DNA of 17,102 nt from DAOTUB01 sp034437455. Lineage in GTDB: Bacteria > Chloroflexota > Anaerolineae > B4-G1. A program made the translations under genes and the position numbers. The stretch lies in assembly GCA_034437455.1 (NCBI GenBank), contig DAOTUB010000144.1:1-17102 (forward strand), read 5' to 3'. Positions within the stretch are counted from its first letter, which is position 1. The number at the start of each line of letters is the position of its first letter. The notes under the pieces are model-generated. The model saw only the letters and a program-made list of their open reading frames with translations. It was not told the DNA's origin and ran no database searches. This document shows positions 1-6,637 of this stretch, piece by piece.

Positions 1-111
1 CAACACCGTGCCCGCTTCAGACTTCATACTCGTTCCGCAAAACGATCTCGGGCGCAACTCAATCAACTGGAACAGCGATGGAAAACGCTACCACCGATCG
101 ACAGCTCGTAG
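1..111 (+). CDS. C-terminal tail of an unidentified ORF, possibly a transposase (partial)
   Basis: Reading frame 1 is open from the window edge to a TAG at 109-111 and encodes 36 residues rich in Arg, Lys, Gln and Leu (contains RFRLHTRSAKRS and ends LPPIDSS). The composition looks like a real basic, helical protein tail. It lies directly beside a broken GNAT gene, which would fit the end of an insertion sequence. I cannot name the family. A competing overlapping frame begins at position 8 with no supporting features. Confidence is low because only 111 bases are visible. Confidence 0.25.
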   Translation, partial: QHRARFRLHTRSAKRSRAQLNQLEQRWKTLPPIDSS

Positions 112-128
112 CAACTTATGCGGTATTG

Positions 129-212
129 CTATTTTTCATTCCAACCGGTCGATTCAAACAAATCGAAGAACTGGTCCTTTTCAGGCAGCGTGTTCTTGTA
201 CGCGATCTCCAT
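129..212 (-). pseudogene. Truncated GNAT-family N-acetyltransferase (N-terminal remnant)
   Basis: An ATG at 212 opens a 27-residue frame that starts MEIAYKNTLPEKDQ and continues to FESTGWNEK before a TAG at 129-131. The 'FESTGWNEK(Y)' phrase after a 'LP.K..F..LF' stretch is the usual N-terminus of a common GNAT acetyltransferase subgroup of about 130-150 residues. The acetyl-CoA-binding body is missing. The reading frame stops within what would be the Tyr codon after NEK. The start is preceded by an AGG-type Shine-Dalgarno, and the remnant begins 29 bp after the stop of the substrate-binding protein gene, so it was probably the next gene of that operon. The sequence beyond the break runs into the unidentified ORF at the window edge, which suggests disruption by a mobile element or deletion. 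This is recognition from a short stretch, so confidence is moderate. Confidence 0.5.
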
Positions 213-241
213 GCTTTACCTGTTCTGTGTCGCTTGGCGCA

Positions 242-1813
242 TTATTGAGCTTCGAGCGTCACGTCAATCAGCCAGGGGAACCAGCCCTGGGCGTCGTAGC
301 GCAGCCCTTGTACCCGGTTGCTCACCCCGTTCAGGTTGACGTAATCACGGATCGGGATCACTAACGCCTGCTCCATCACCCGCCGCTGCACCTGGCTGTA
401 GAGCGCGGCCCGCTGCTCCCGCTCCGAGACGCGCGCCGCTTCCTCGAGCCAACCGTCCATCTCGGCGTCGTTCGCCTTCGCCCAGTTGAAGAGCGCCTGC
501 GAGTGGAAGAACGTGCTCAGGATGTCGGGGTCGCTGCCGGAGAGGTTGAAGGGGATCAAGTGATGGCGGCCCTCGCCGCCCGCCTCCAGCGCCTCCGGGT
601 AACTCACTACCTGGCTCTCCACGCCGATCCCCAACTCCGCCCACTGGGATTCGAGCAACTGGCCAATATCTGGCATGTGGCCCCAGCCCATCAAGTAGAA
701 TTCCAGCACCAGCGGTTCCCCTCCCCGATCGCGGATGCCGTCGCCGTCGGAATCGGCCCAACCGGCCTCCTCCAGGAGCGCCGCCGCCTGTGCTGGATCG
801 TGGGGATAATAGCTCTGCACCGCCGTGTCGTAGCCAAAGGTCACTGCCGCGAGCGGCCCGTAGGCCACCGGGGAGGTATTGCGAAAGATGGTCGAGACGA
901 TGGCCTCGCGGTCGGTCCCGTAGAGGAGCGCCTGTCGCACCCGCACATCGTCCAGCGGAGGGCGAGTGGTGTTGGCAAAGATCATCAGCGAGACGCCGGG
1001 GATGGGCACGGCTTCGGTGCGAAAGTCAGGGCTTTGATTCAAACGGACGGCGTCTTGCGGGGGGATCTCGCCCATCACGTCCGCCTCTCCTGTCTCCAGC
1101 GCGGGAGAGCGGGTGGCCGGGTCGGTGAAAAAGCGGAACTCGATCTCGTCTAATTGGGCGGTCTTGTGTTGATAGACAGATGGCCCCCAGTCGTAATCCG
1201 GGTTGCGCCGCAGCAGGAGATGATCGCCCGGCGCGTACTCGGCAAAGGTAAAGGGACCGGTGCCCACCTGGTGCAACTGGTACTCGTCCCCCCACTTTTC
1301 GACCGCCGCCGGTGACGCCATGCCCAGATAAACCTGGCTCAGCGCGTCAAGCAGGGGGGCGAACGGCTCGCTCAGCACGATGCGCACCGTGCGCTCGTCC
1401 ACCACCTCCGTCCGTTCGTAGGGGCCGAGCATGAAGCGGGCCTTCTGGGAGGCCAGATCGGCGCTCGTGATCCGCTCCAGGTTGAATCGCACCGCTTCGG
1501 CGTCAAAGGCGGTTCCATCATGAAACGTGACACCCTGGCGAAGATAAAACGTATAGACCAGCTCATCCTCAGAGACCTCCCACCTCTCCGCCAGCCCGGG
1601 GACAAACTCGCCGGTCTCAGGGTTCTGATAGACCAGCGTGTCATAGACCGAGGTGAGAGGAATTCCCAGTTCCGACGAGGCGTTGACGTGCGGGTCAATG
1701 CCAGAAGGGGCCATCGTCAGACCATAGATGATGCGCCCGCCGGGAGGCGGCGCGGCACAACCTGTCATCAGTGCAGCAAGCAACAAAAGCGAGAAAATAG
1801 AGCGATTTATCAT
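242..1813 (-). CDS. ABC transporter substrate-binding lipoprotein, family 5 (peptide/nickel type)
   Basis: This 523-residue protein is a periplasm-side or surface lipoprotein that would capture a solute, often a peptide, and deliver it to an ABC importer. The chosen ATG at 1813 has a strong GGAGG Shine-Dalgarno and gives a clean lipoprotein signal: a short basic start, a Leu-rich core at about residues 6-15, and MTGC with Cys19 as the lipid-modified residue. An upstream ATG at 1864 would add 17 residues that spoil the signal peptide. The body shows SBP_bac_5 hallmarks: 'SGIDPH' near the mature N-terminus, 'VYDTLVYQNPETGEFVPGLAERWE', 'GVTFHDGTAFDAEAVRFNLERI', and 'GTGPFTFAEYAPGDHLLLRRNPDY'. 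Length matches the family. No permease or ATPase gene is present nearby, so it is an orphan here, followed only by a truncated GNAT gene. The ligand cannot be deduced. Confidence 0.93.
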   Translation of the reverse strand: MINRSIFSLLLLAALMTGCAAPPPGGRIIYGLTMAPSGIDPHVNASSELGIPLTSVYDTLVYQNPETGEFVPGLAERWEVSEDELVYTFYLRQGVTFHDGTAFDAEAVRFNLERITSADLASQKARFMLGPYERTEVVDERTVRIVLSEPFAPLLDALSQVYLGMASPAAVEKWGDEYQLHQVGTGPFTFAEYAPGDHLLLRRNPDYDWGPSVYQHKTAQLDEIEFRFFTDPATRSPALETGEADVMGEIPPQDAVRLNQSPDFRTEAVPIPGVSLMIFANTTRPPLDDVRVRQALLYGTDREAIVSTIFRNTSPVAYGPLAAVTFGYDTAVQSYYPHDPAQAAALLEEAGWADSDGDGIRDRGGEPLVLEFYLMGWGHMPDIGQLLESQWAELGIGVESQVVSYPEALEAGGEGRHHLIPFNLSGSDPDILSTFFHSQALFNWAKANDAEMDGWLEEAARVSEREQRAALYSQVQRRVMEQALVIPIRDYVNLNGVSNRVQGLRYDAQGWFPWLIDVTLEAQ

Positions 1814-1886
1814 AAACACCCTCCTCAAGGCATAGTAAATGGTAAATTGGATTGCTCTCCTCATGCATCAATCTACCAACCCGCGG

Positions 1887-1914
1887 ATTATACCACACGC
1901 GATGAGGTTGACAA
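1887..1914 (-). promoter_or_regulatory. Sigma-70-type promoter for the substrate-binding protein gene
   Basis: On the minus strand, TTGTCA (1909-1914) is followed after 16 bp by TATAAT (1887-1892). A TG two bases upstream of the -10 box resembles an extended -10 but is offset by one. The expected start is near 1880, giving a leader of about 65 nt to the ATG at 1813. The -35 box overlaps that of the divergent promoter on the plus strand by five bases. Assigned by eye from consensus match. Confidence 0.6.
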
Positions 1915-1936
1915 ACACCCCGCTAAAAGGTACAAT
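1908..1936 (+). promoter_or_regulatory. Near-consensus sigma-70-type promoter for the membrane protein/glucan phosphorylase unit
   Basis: A perfect TTGACA (1908-1913) is separated by 17 bp from TACAAT (1931-1936). The expected transcription start, about 7 bp after the -10 box, falls at 1943-1944, exactly on the GTG that I take as the start of the next gene, so the transcript would be leaderless. It shares its -35 region with the divergent promoter for the substrate-binding protein gene. Confidence 0.75.
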
Positions 1937-1943
1937 TCCCCTC

Positions 1944-2774
1944 GTGCAAGAAACCATCAACAAGCCTCTGGATCGAGATCGTTTGAGTGTGTTGCTGGCT
2001 GTACTGCTGCTCAGTAACGTACTTTTCCGCTTTATCGAACTTCCCGAACAGGTGTGGAGTTTGCAGGCTCTGGGGTCGCCCCTGGAGATCCACGTCACCA
2101 GTACCTGGCTGCTGATTGCGTTCATGATCGGGTTTGTCTGTACCGGCGCGAGCCTGATCCTGCACGATCACCCGCACCTGGAGGAGCACTCTGGCCGACC
2201 GATCTATATCTCCTGGATTCTGCCCGTCGTGTTGACCGGGGTCTCCACCTACCTGCTGGGCCTGGCCCCCTCATTGCTCGCCTGGATCGGGGGGCTGATC
2301 CTGATCGCCATCGGCATCGGCCTGGCCATCTCGGCTGAATACGTTGCCGTCTCTCCCGACGCCCCCGGCTACCCCACGGCCCGACTGACCCTCAATGTGC
2401 TGGCGTATCTGCTGACGTTTATCCTTTTCGCCGTCATCTACCAGTCCCGCACTCGCAGCCTGGTGACCGCCACCCTGACCCTGATCACGGCCACGGTGTT
2501 GGCGCTCGACCTGTTGAGCGTGGCAGACGTGCCATTGCGCCGTATGCTCCCGTTCGCCGGCATCGCCGGCCTCATCGTCGGTGAGAGCACCTGGGTATTG
2601 AATTATTGGCAGATCAGCAGTTGGGTCGGCGGCCTGTTCTTGTTGCTCATTTTTTACGTTACGGTCAACGTGGCGCATCAGCATTTGCTGGAACGTCTGC
2701 GCGCATCTATTCTGGTCGAGTTCGCTATCGTCACGATCATCGTATTACTCGTCATCTTGCTCCGGGGAACCTGA
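1944..2774 (+). CDS. Multi-pass membrane protein of unknown function (DUF5656-like)
   Basis: This 276-residue integral membrane protein has about eight to nine hydrophobic segments spread along its length and short charged loops. The last segments include 'GGLFLLLIFYVTVNVAHQ' and a C-terminal hydrophobic helix ending in LLRGT. No enzymatic motif is visible. I associate it tentatively with the DUF5656 type of Chloroflexota membrane proteins. The start is GTG at 1944, because a near-perfect promoter places the transcription start on that codon. The upstream in-frame ATGs (1839, 1863, 1902) lie within or before the promoter. The glucan phosphorylase gene starts 35 bp downstream and is probably co-transcribed. 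Function is unknown. Confidence 0.8.
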   Translation: MQETINKPLDRDRLSVLLAVLLLSNVLFRFIELPEQVWSLQALGSPLEIHVTSTWLLIAFMIGFVCTGASLILHDHPHLEEHSGRPIYISWILPVVLTGVSTYLLGLAPSLLAWIGGLILIAIGIGLAISAEYVAVSPDAPGYPTARLTLNVLAYLLTFILFAVIYQSRTRSLVTATLTLITATVLALDLLSVADVPLRRMLPFAGIAGLIVGESTWVLNYWQISSWVGGLFLLLIFYVTVNVAHQHLLERLRASILVEFAIVTIIVLLVILLRGT

Positions 2775-2809
2775 GTTTGAGTTCTCATTTTGCTTCAAAG
2801 GGAAATACT

Positions 2810-4969
2810 ATGAACAAAGCAAACACATCGTTATCGGACAAACTCCCTCAGCGCATCGCGCGCCTGGAGGAACTGGCATACAATTTCTGGTGGAGCTGGC
2901 ACCGCAAAGCCCGTGACCTATTCAAGATCCTCGACTATCCGTTGTGGCGCAGCACCAACCATAACCCTGTACAGATGTTGTTGGAGGTCCCGCCAGAACG
3001 ACTCGATGAATTGGCTACCGATCCGCTCTTCCTCCGGCTCTACGACGCCGTGTTGATGGCACTGGACAGCGATATGCAAAACGGGCATCTCTGGTTCCCC
3101 GGCGAATATCCCAATCTGATGTCCCGTCCTATCGCCTACTTTTCGGCCGAGTTTGGGCTACACCAATCGCTTTCCATCTATGCCGGCGGCCTGGGCGTGC
3201 TGTCGGGGGATCACTGCAAGGAGGCCAGCGATCTCGGCATGCACCTCGTCGCGGTCGGTTTCCTCTACGAGATGGGCTACTTTCGCCAGCGCATCACCGC
3301 CGATGGGTGGCAGGAAGCGATCTACCCCCTCTTCCAGCCGGAGGAGGTCGCCGTTCGCGAAGCGCCGTACAACGATGGAGAGTATCTCTTTGTCCCCATC
3401 GAGGTGGGCGACAACACCGTCTATCTCCAGGTGTGGCACGTCCAGGTGGGACGGACGCGCCTCTACCTGATGGACTCGAACCACGATCTGAACGCTCCCT
3501 GGGAACAAGAACTCACCACCCGACTGTACGGAGGCGATCAGGAGATGCGCATTCAGCAAGAGATCGTGCTCGGCATCGGGGGCGTGCGCATCCTGCGGGC
3601 GCTCAAGATCGACCCGGCCGTCTTTCACCTCAACGAGGGACACTCCGCCTTCCTGGTGCTGGAGCGCGTGCGAGAACTGGTCGAGGCCGGGCGCTCCTTC
3701 GAAAAAGCCCGGCAGATAGTCCAGGCGACGACGCTGTTCACCACCCACACGCCAGTGCCGGCCGGCCACGACGTTTTTCCCTTTCACCTGGTCGAAAAAT
3801 ACTTTTACAACTATTGGCCCCGCCTTGGCTTGAGCCGAGAGCAATTCCTGGAACTAGGTTGTTGCGAAGGCAACCGGCAGGGCTTTAACATGACTGTGCT
3901 GGCACTGCGCATGTGCGGGCAGCGGAATGGCGTCAGCAAGCTGCACGGCGAGGTTTCGCGCCGCATGTGGCAGCCGCTCTGGCCCGACAGACCGGAGGAA
4001 GAGGTGCCGATATCGCACGTCACCAACGGCATCCACGTACCGTCCTGGATCGGTGGAGCGATGAACCGGGTCTATCGCAAGTACCTGGGGCCGGATTGGA
4101 TCGAGAAACACGACGATCCCGGACTGTGGGAACGAATCCTCGACGTGCCCGATGAGGAGTTGTGGGACGCGCACGTGCATCTCAAGCGCAAACTGATGAC
4201 CTTGATGCGCGAGCGGGCACGGCGAGGGCGTATCGAGAGGCAGATGACGCCGGAGCAGGTGCTCTGTGCCGGGACGTTTCTCGATCCCGACGCGCTCATC
4301 GTCGGATTTGCGCGGCGATTCGCCACCTACAAGCGAGCCGACATCATCTTCCACGACCTGGAGCGGCTCAAGCGACTGTTGCACGATCGCCGCCGACCCG
4401 TGCAGTTCATCTTTTCCGGCAAGGCCCACCCGGCCGACGACAGAGGCAAGCGACTGCTTCAAAAAGTCTACAACATTGCCAAGGACCCGGCGACAGGGGG
4501 ACGCATCGCCTTTATCGAGGACTATGACTTGCAGGTGGCGCGCTATCTGGTGCAGGGGGTGGACGTCTGGCTGAACACCCCGCGCCGTCCCCACGAGGCG
4601 AGCGGCACCAGCGGCCAGAAAGTGGCCCTCAACGGCATCCCCAACCTGAGCGTGCTCGACGGCTGGTGGGCCGAGGGATACAACGGGGCGAACGGCTGGG
4701 CGATTGACGCCGGACAGCCCCGCGACGATCCGGCGGCGCAAGACGCAGCTATCGCAAAAATGCTGTACCGCTTACTCGAAGACGAGGTGGTGCCGCTGTT
4801 CTACAAGCGCGATGCCGACGACGTGCCCCGAGGCTGGGTGCAGGTGATGAAGGAGGCGATCCGCACAGCGGCGCCGGTCTTTTGCACCCGCCGCATGGTC
4901 AAGAAGTACGCCAAGCGTTTCTACATCCCGGCAGCGGAGCGGTCGGCGGCTATGTTGCAAGGGGATTGA
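2810..4969 (+). CDS. glgP: Alpha-glucan (glycogen/maltodextrin) phosphorylase, GT35
   Basis: This 719-residue cytoplasmic enzyme would release glucose-1-phosphate from alpha-1,4-glucan using inorganic phosphate and pyridoxal phosphate. The N-terminal ~110 residues form the DUF3417 region of the shorter TIGR02094-type phosphorylases (LEELAYNFWWSWHRKARDLF). The catalytic body then shows 'AEFGLHQSLSIYAGGLGVLSGDH', 'HLNEGHSAF' (about 273-281), 'THTPVPAGHD', 'HVTNGIHVPSWIGG', 'GFARRFATYKRAD' and 'FSGKAHPAD'. The cofactor motif is EASGTSGQKVALNG, with Lys604 as the expected PLP Schiff-base lysine; the residue before it is Gln where Met is usual. The ATG at 2810 fits the family N-terminus and has an AAGGGA Shine-Dalgarno; the 68 codons upstream belong to the preceding gene's region in another frame. 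It probably shares a promoter with the membrane protein gene. Released phosphorylated sugar could feed ATP production next to the polyphosphate cluster. Confidence 0.94.
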   Translation: MNKANTSLSDKLPQRIARLEELAYNFWWSWHRKARDLFKILDYPLWRSTNHNPVQMLLEVPPERLDELATDPLFLRLYDAVLMALDSDMQNGHLWFPGEYPNLMSRPIAYFSAEFGLHQSLSIYAGGLGVLSGDHCKEASDLGMHLVAVGFLYEMGYFRQRITADGWQEAIYPLFQPEEVAVREAPYNDGEYLFVPIEVGDNTVYLQVWHVQVGRTRLYLMDSNHDLNAPWEQELTTRLYGGDQEMRIQQEIVLGIGGVRILRALKIDPAVFHLNEGHSAFLVLERVRELVEAGRSFEKARQIVQATTLFTTHTPVPAGHDVFPFHLVEKYFYNYWPRLGLSREQFLELGCCEGNRQGFNMTVLALRMCGQRNGVSKLHGEVSRRMWQPLWPDRPEEEVPISHVTNGIHVPSWIGGAMNRVYRKYLGPDWIEKHDDPGLWERILDVPDEELWDAHVHLKRKLMTLMRERARRGRIERQMTPEQVLCAGTFLDPDALIVGFARRFATYKRADIIFHDLERLKRLLHDRRRPVQFIFSGKAHPADDRGKRLLQKVYNIAKDPATGGRIAFIEDYDLQVARYLVQGVDVWLNTPRRPHEASGTSGQKVALNGIPNLSVLDGWWAEGYNGANGWAIDAGQPRDDPAAQDAAIAKMLYRLLEDEVVPLFYKRDADDVPRGWVQVMKEAIRTAAPVFCTRRMVKKYAKRFYIPAAERSAAMLQGD

Positions 4970-4983
4970 TGTTCGAGTATAAT
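4955..4983 (+). promoter_or_regulatory. Sigma-70-type promoter for the Uma2 gene
   Basis: TTGCAA (4955-4960) and TATAAT (4978-4983) are 17 bp apart. The -35 box lies inside the last codons of the glucan phosphorylase gene. The expected start is near 4990, leaving a leader of about 105 nt to the Uma2 ATG. The spacing and -10 match are good. Confidence 0.7.
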
Positions 4984-5094
4984 GTGTTTACGATCATCAA
5001 GATAAAAGCCGCGCGCACCCACAAAACTCCATCGTTTGAGTGTGAGATGTTCGAGGGATAGAGAGAGGGACGAATGCCGATTGGGGAGGTGGAT

Positions 5095-5823
5095 ATGTTG
5101 AAGCTGCCCATAACACAACGCATCACCGAACAGGTAGCATTGACTTTACCTTACAAAACTATACCACGCTCGACGACCGAGGTAAAATATCCTGAATCGG
5201 ATGGTGAACCGATGGCCGAGACTGACATCCACCGCGATCTGATAACCGATGCCCTCTTACATCCTCTGAAAGAGCGATTTCGAAACCAGGATGACGTCTA
5301 CGTATCTGGCAACCTGCTCCTCTACTACGAAGAAGGAAACCGCTCCGCGATGGTCGCCCCCGACGTTTTTGTCGTCTTGGGTATCCCCGATCGTCAACGG
5401 CGCGTCTACAAGCTGTGGGAAGAGGGCAAAGCGCCCGACATTGTCTTTGAGTTGACTTCTGAAAACACCTATCGGGTGGATTTGAGCGACAAGCGGCTGT
5501 TGTACGAGGCTTTGGGGGTGCGAGAATATTTTCTGTTCGATCCACTGGGGGACTATTTGCGTCCCCCTTTGCAGGGCTTTCGCCTGACCGATTCTTACTA
5601 CCTGCCTGTGACGCCGGAACGGTGGACGGAGGGAGAATGGCAGATTCACAGCCAGGTGTTGGATCTGACGTTGCGCACGGATGGATCTACCTTGCGCCTG
5701 TATGATCCAGAGCAAGATCGTTATCTCCTTAGCCGCGCCGAAGAAGCAGAGGCCCGCCGTGCTGCAGAAGCGGAGGTCGAACTGTTGCGGGCGATGTTGG
5801 CCAAACAAAAAAGTCAGCGTTGA
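5095..5823 (+). CDS. Uma2-family (DUF820) PD-(D/E)XK nuclease-fold protein
   Basis: This protein of 242 residues belongs to the Uma2 superfamily of putative endonucleases that is expanded in cyanobacteria and Chloroflexota; the biological role is unknown. Counting from the ATG at 5095, visible features are the strand 'VYVSGNLLLYYE', 'VAPDVFVVLG' with Asp90, 'PDIVFELTSENT' with Glu119, and 'DKRLLYEALGVREYFLFDP' with Lys133. These correspond to the expected acidic and basic active-site positions. The C-terminus (about 215-242) is an Ala/Glu/Arg-rich coiled coil (EEAEARRAAEAEVELL), typical of the family. I prefer the ATG at 5095 because GGGGAGG sits 5 nt upstream; an in-frame ATG at 5074 would add seven residues and is possible. 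It has its own promoter and converges on the polyphosphate operon. Whether it is catalytically active is not known. Confidence 0.85.
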   Translation: MLKLPITQRITEQVALTLPYKTIPRSTTEVKYPESDGEPMAETDIHRDLITDALLHPLKERFRNQDDVYVSGNLLLYYEEGNRSAMVAPDVFVVLGIPDRQRRVYKLWEEGKAPDIVFELTSENTYRVDLSDKRLLYEALGVREYFLFDPLGDYLRPPLQGFRLTDSYYLPVTPERWTEGEWQIHSQVLDLTLRTDGSTLRLYDPEQDRYLLSRAEEAEARRAAEAEVELLRAMLAKQKSQR

Positions 5824-5851
5824 ATCGCTGAGCCGGTGCAAAGGTTGTGAT

Positions 5852-5882
5852 AACCTGATGGGTCTGTGAGACCCGTCAGGTT
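5852..5882. terminator. Hairpin between convergent genes, likely bidirectional terminator
   Basis: Two 14-base arms (5852-5865 and 5869-5882) pair with a single T-G wobble around the 3-base loop GTG. The element lies 28 bp after the Uma2 stop codon and includes the TGA of the opposing phosphoesterase gene. Only a short TTT follows on the plus strand, so intrinsic termination is plausible rather than certain. It may also be a copy of a dispersed palindrome. Confidence 0.55.
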
Positions 5883-6634
5883 TCGCGTCCGCCGCGCGCT
5901 GGCGCTTCCAACACCGCTTCCAGTGCACAGCCCTGGAGCATCATCTGCGCGAATGCTTCTGGTAACTCGTGCTGGCGGATCGCGGCGACGGCCCTCTCCA
6001 CGTCGTACTCCACCCGATAGTGATGCACCTCGAAGCGTTGGGGCCCCAGATAGAGGAGGGCGTAGCAAGCACGTGGATCGCCGTCGTCGGGCCGACCCAC
6101 GCTACCGGTGTTGACGAACCGCACGCCGTTCACCTGTCGGACAAAAGGTTGGTGCGAGTGACCGCAGATAACGACATCTGCATCCGCCAGCCGCGCCAGC
6201 TCGCGCAGGCGTTCCTCTGGGGTGTCGGGAGTGAGGTGCTCCTCGCATGAGGCGGGGCTGCCGTGGGTGAGCAGAATATGCCATCCCTCTACCCGCAGCC
6301 GCCTCTCCTGCGGCAGGGAACGGAGATACTTGCGGCTCTTTTTCGAGAGGTTCTCGCGTGCCCACTGAAAGGCGAGGAATTTGTGCGGATGTTTACTCTT
6401 GCGCCACTTTTTTCTCTTCTTCTTGAACCTCAGCACTTTGAGGTCATAGTTGCCGACGATGCTCAGCGCGTTTTCCTTCCTGAGCCGTTTCACCACCTCG
6501 TCGGGAAACGCGCCATAGCCGACGAAATCGCCGACGTTCCAGATCGCCTCGACGTCGCGTCGGCGCGCGTGCTCCAGCACCGCCTCCAGCGCCGGCAGGT
6601 TGGCGTGAACGTCGCCGATCAACGCTACTTGCAC
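5876..6634 (-). CDS. Calcineurin-like metallophosphoesterase (YfcE/MJ0936 type)
   Basis: This 252-residue protein is a dinuclear-metal phosphoesterase. The motif series is complete: GDVHAN (Asp8, His10), GDFVGYG (Asp36), GNYD (Asn62; GNHD is commoner), LLTHGSP (His124), and CGHSH (His159, His161), followed by 'NTGSVGRP'. A strongly basic stretch at about residues 69-85 (FKKKRKKWRKSKHPHK) follows the GNYD motif. The start is GTG at 6634, 3 bp after the PPK1 stop; the GGGGAG Shine-Dalgarno overlaps that stop, so translation is probably coupled to ppk1. Substrate is unknown. Its position suggests a phosphorylated nucleotide or polyphosphate-linked compound, but small phosphodiesters or phosphoproteins are equally possible. 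Confidence 0.87.
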   Translation of the reverse strand: MQVALIGDVHANLPALEAVLEHARRRDVEAIWNVGDFVGYGAFPDEVVKRLRKENALSIVGNYDLKVLRFKKKRKKWRKSKHPHKFLAFQWARENLSKKSRKYLRSLPQERRLRVEGWHILLTHGSPASCEEHLTPDTPEERLRELARLADADVVICGHSHQPFVRQVNGVRFVNTGSVGRPDDGDPRACYALLYLGPQRFEVHHYRVEYDVERAVAAIRQHELPEAFAQMMLQGCALEAVLEAPARGGRET

Positions 6635-6637
6635 CCG

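Noticed and set aside
2606..2809. 68-codon N-terminal extension of the glucan phosphorylase
   Set aside because: It overlaps the membrane protein gene in another frame and has no family similarity; the phosphorylase N-terminus starts at the ATG 2810.
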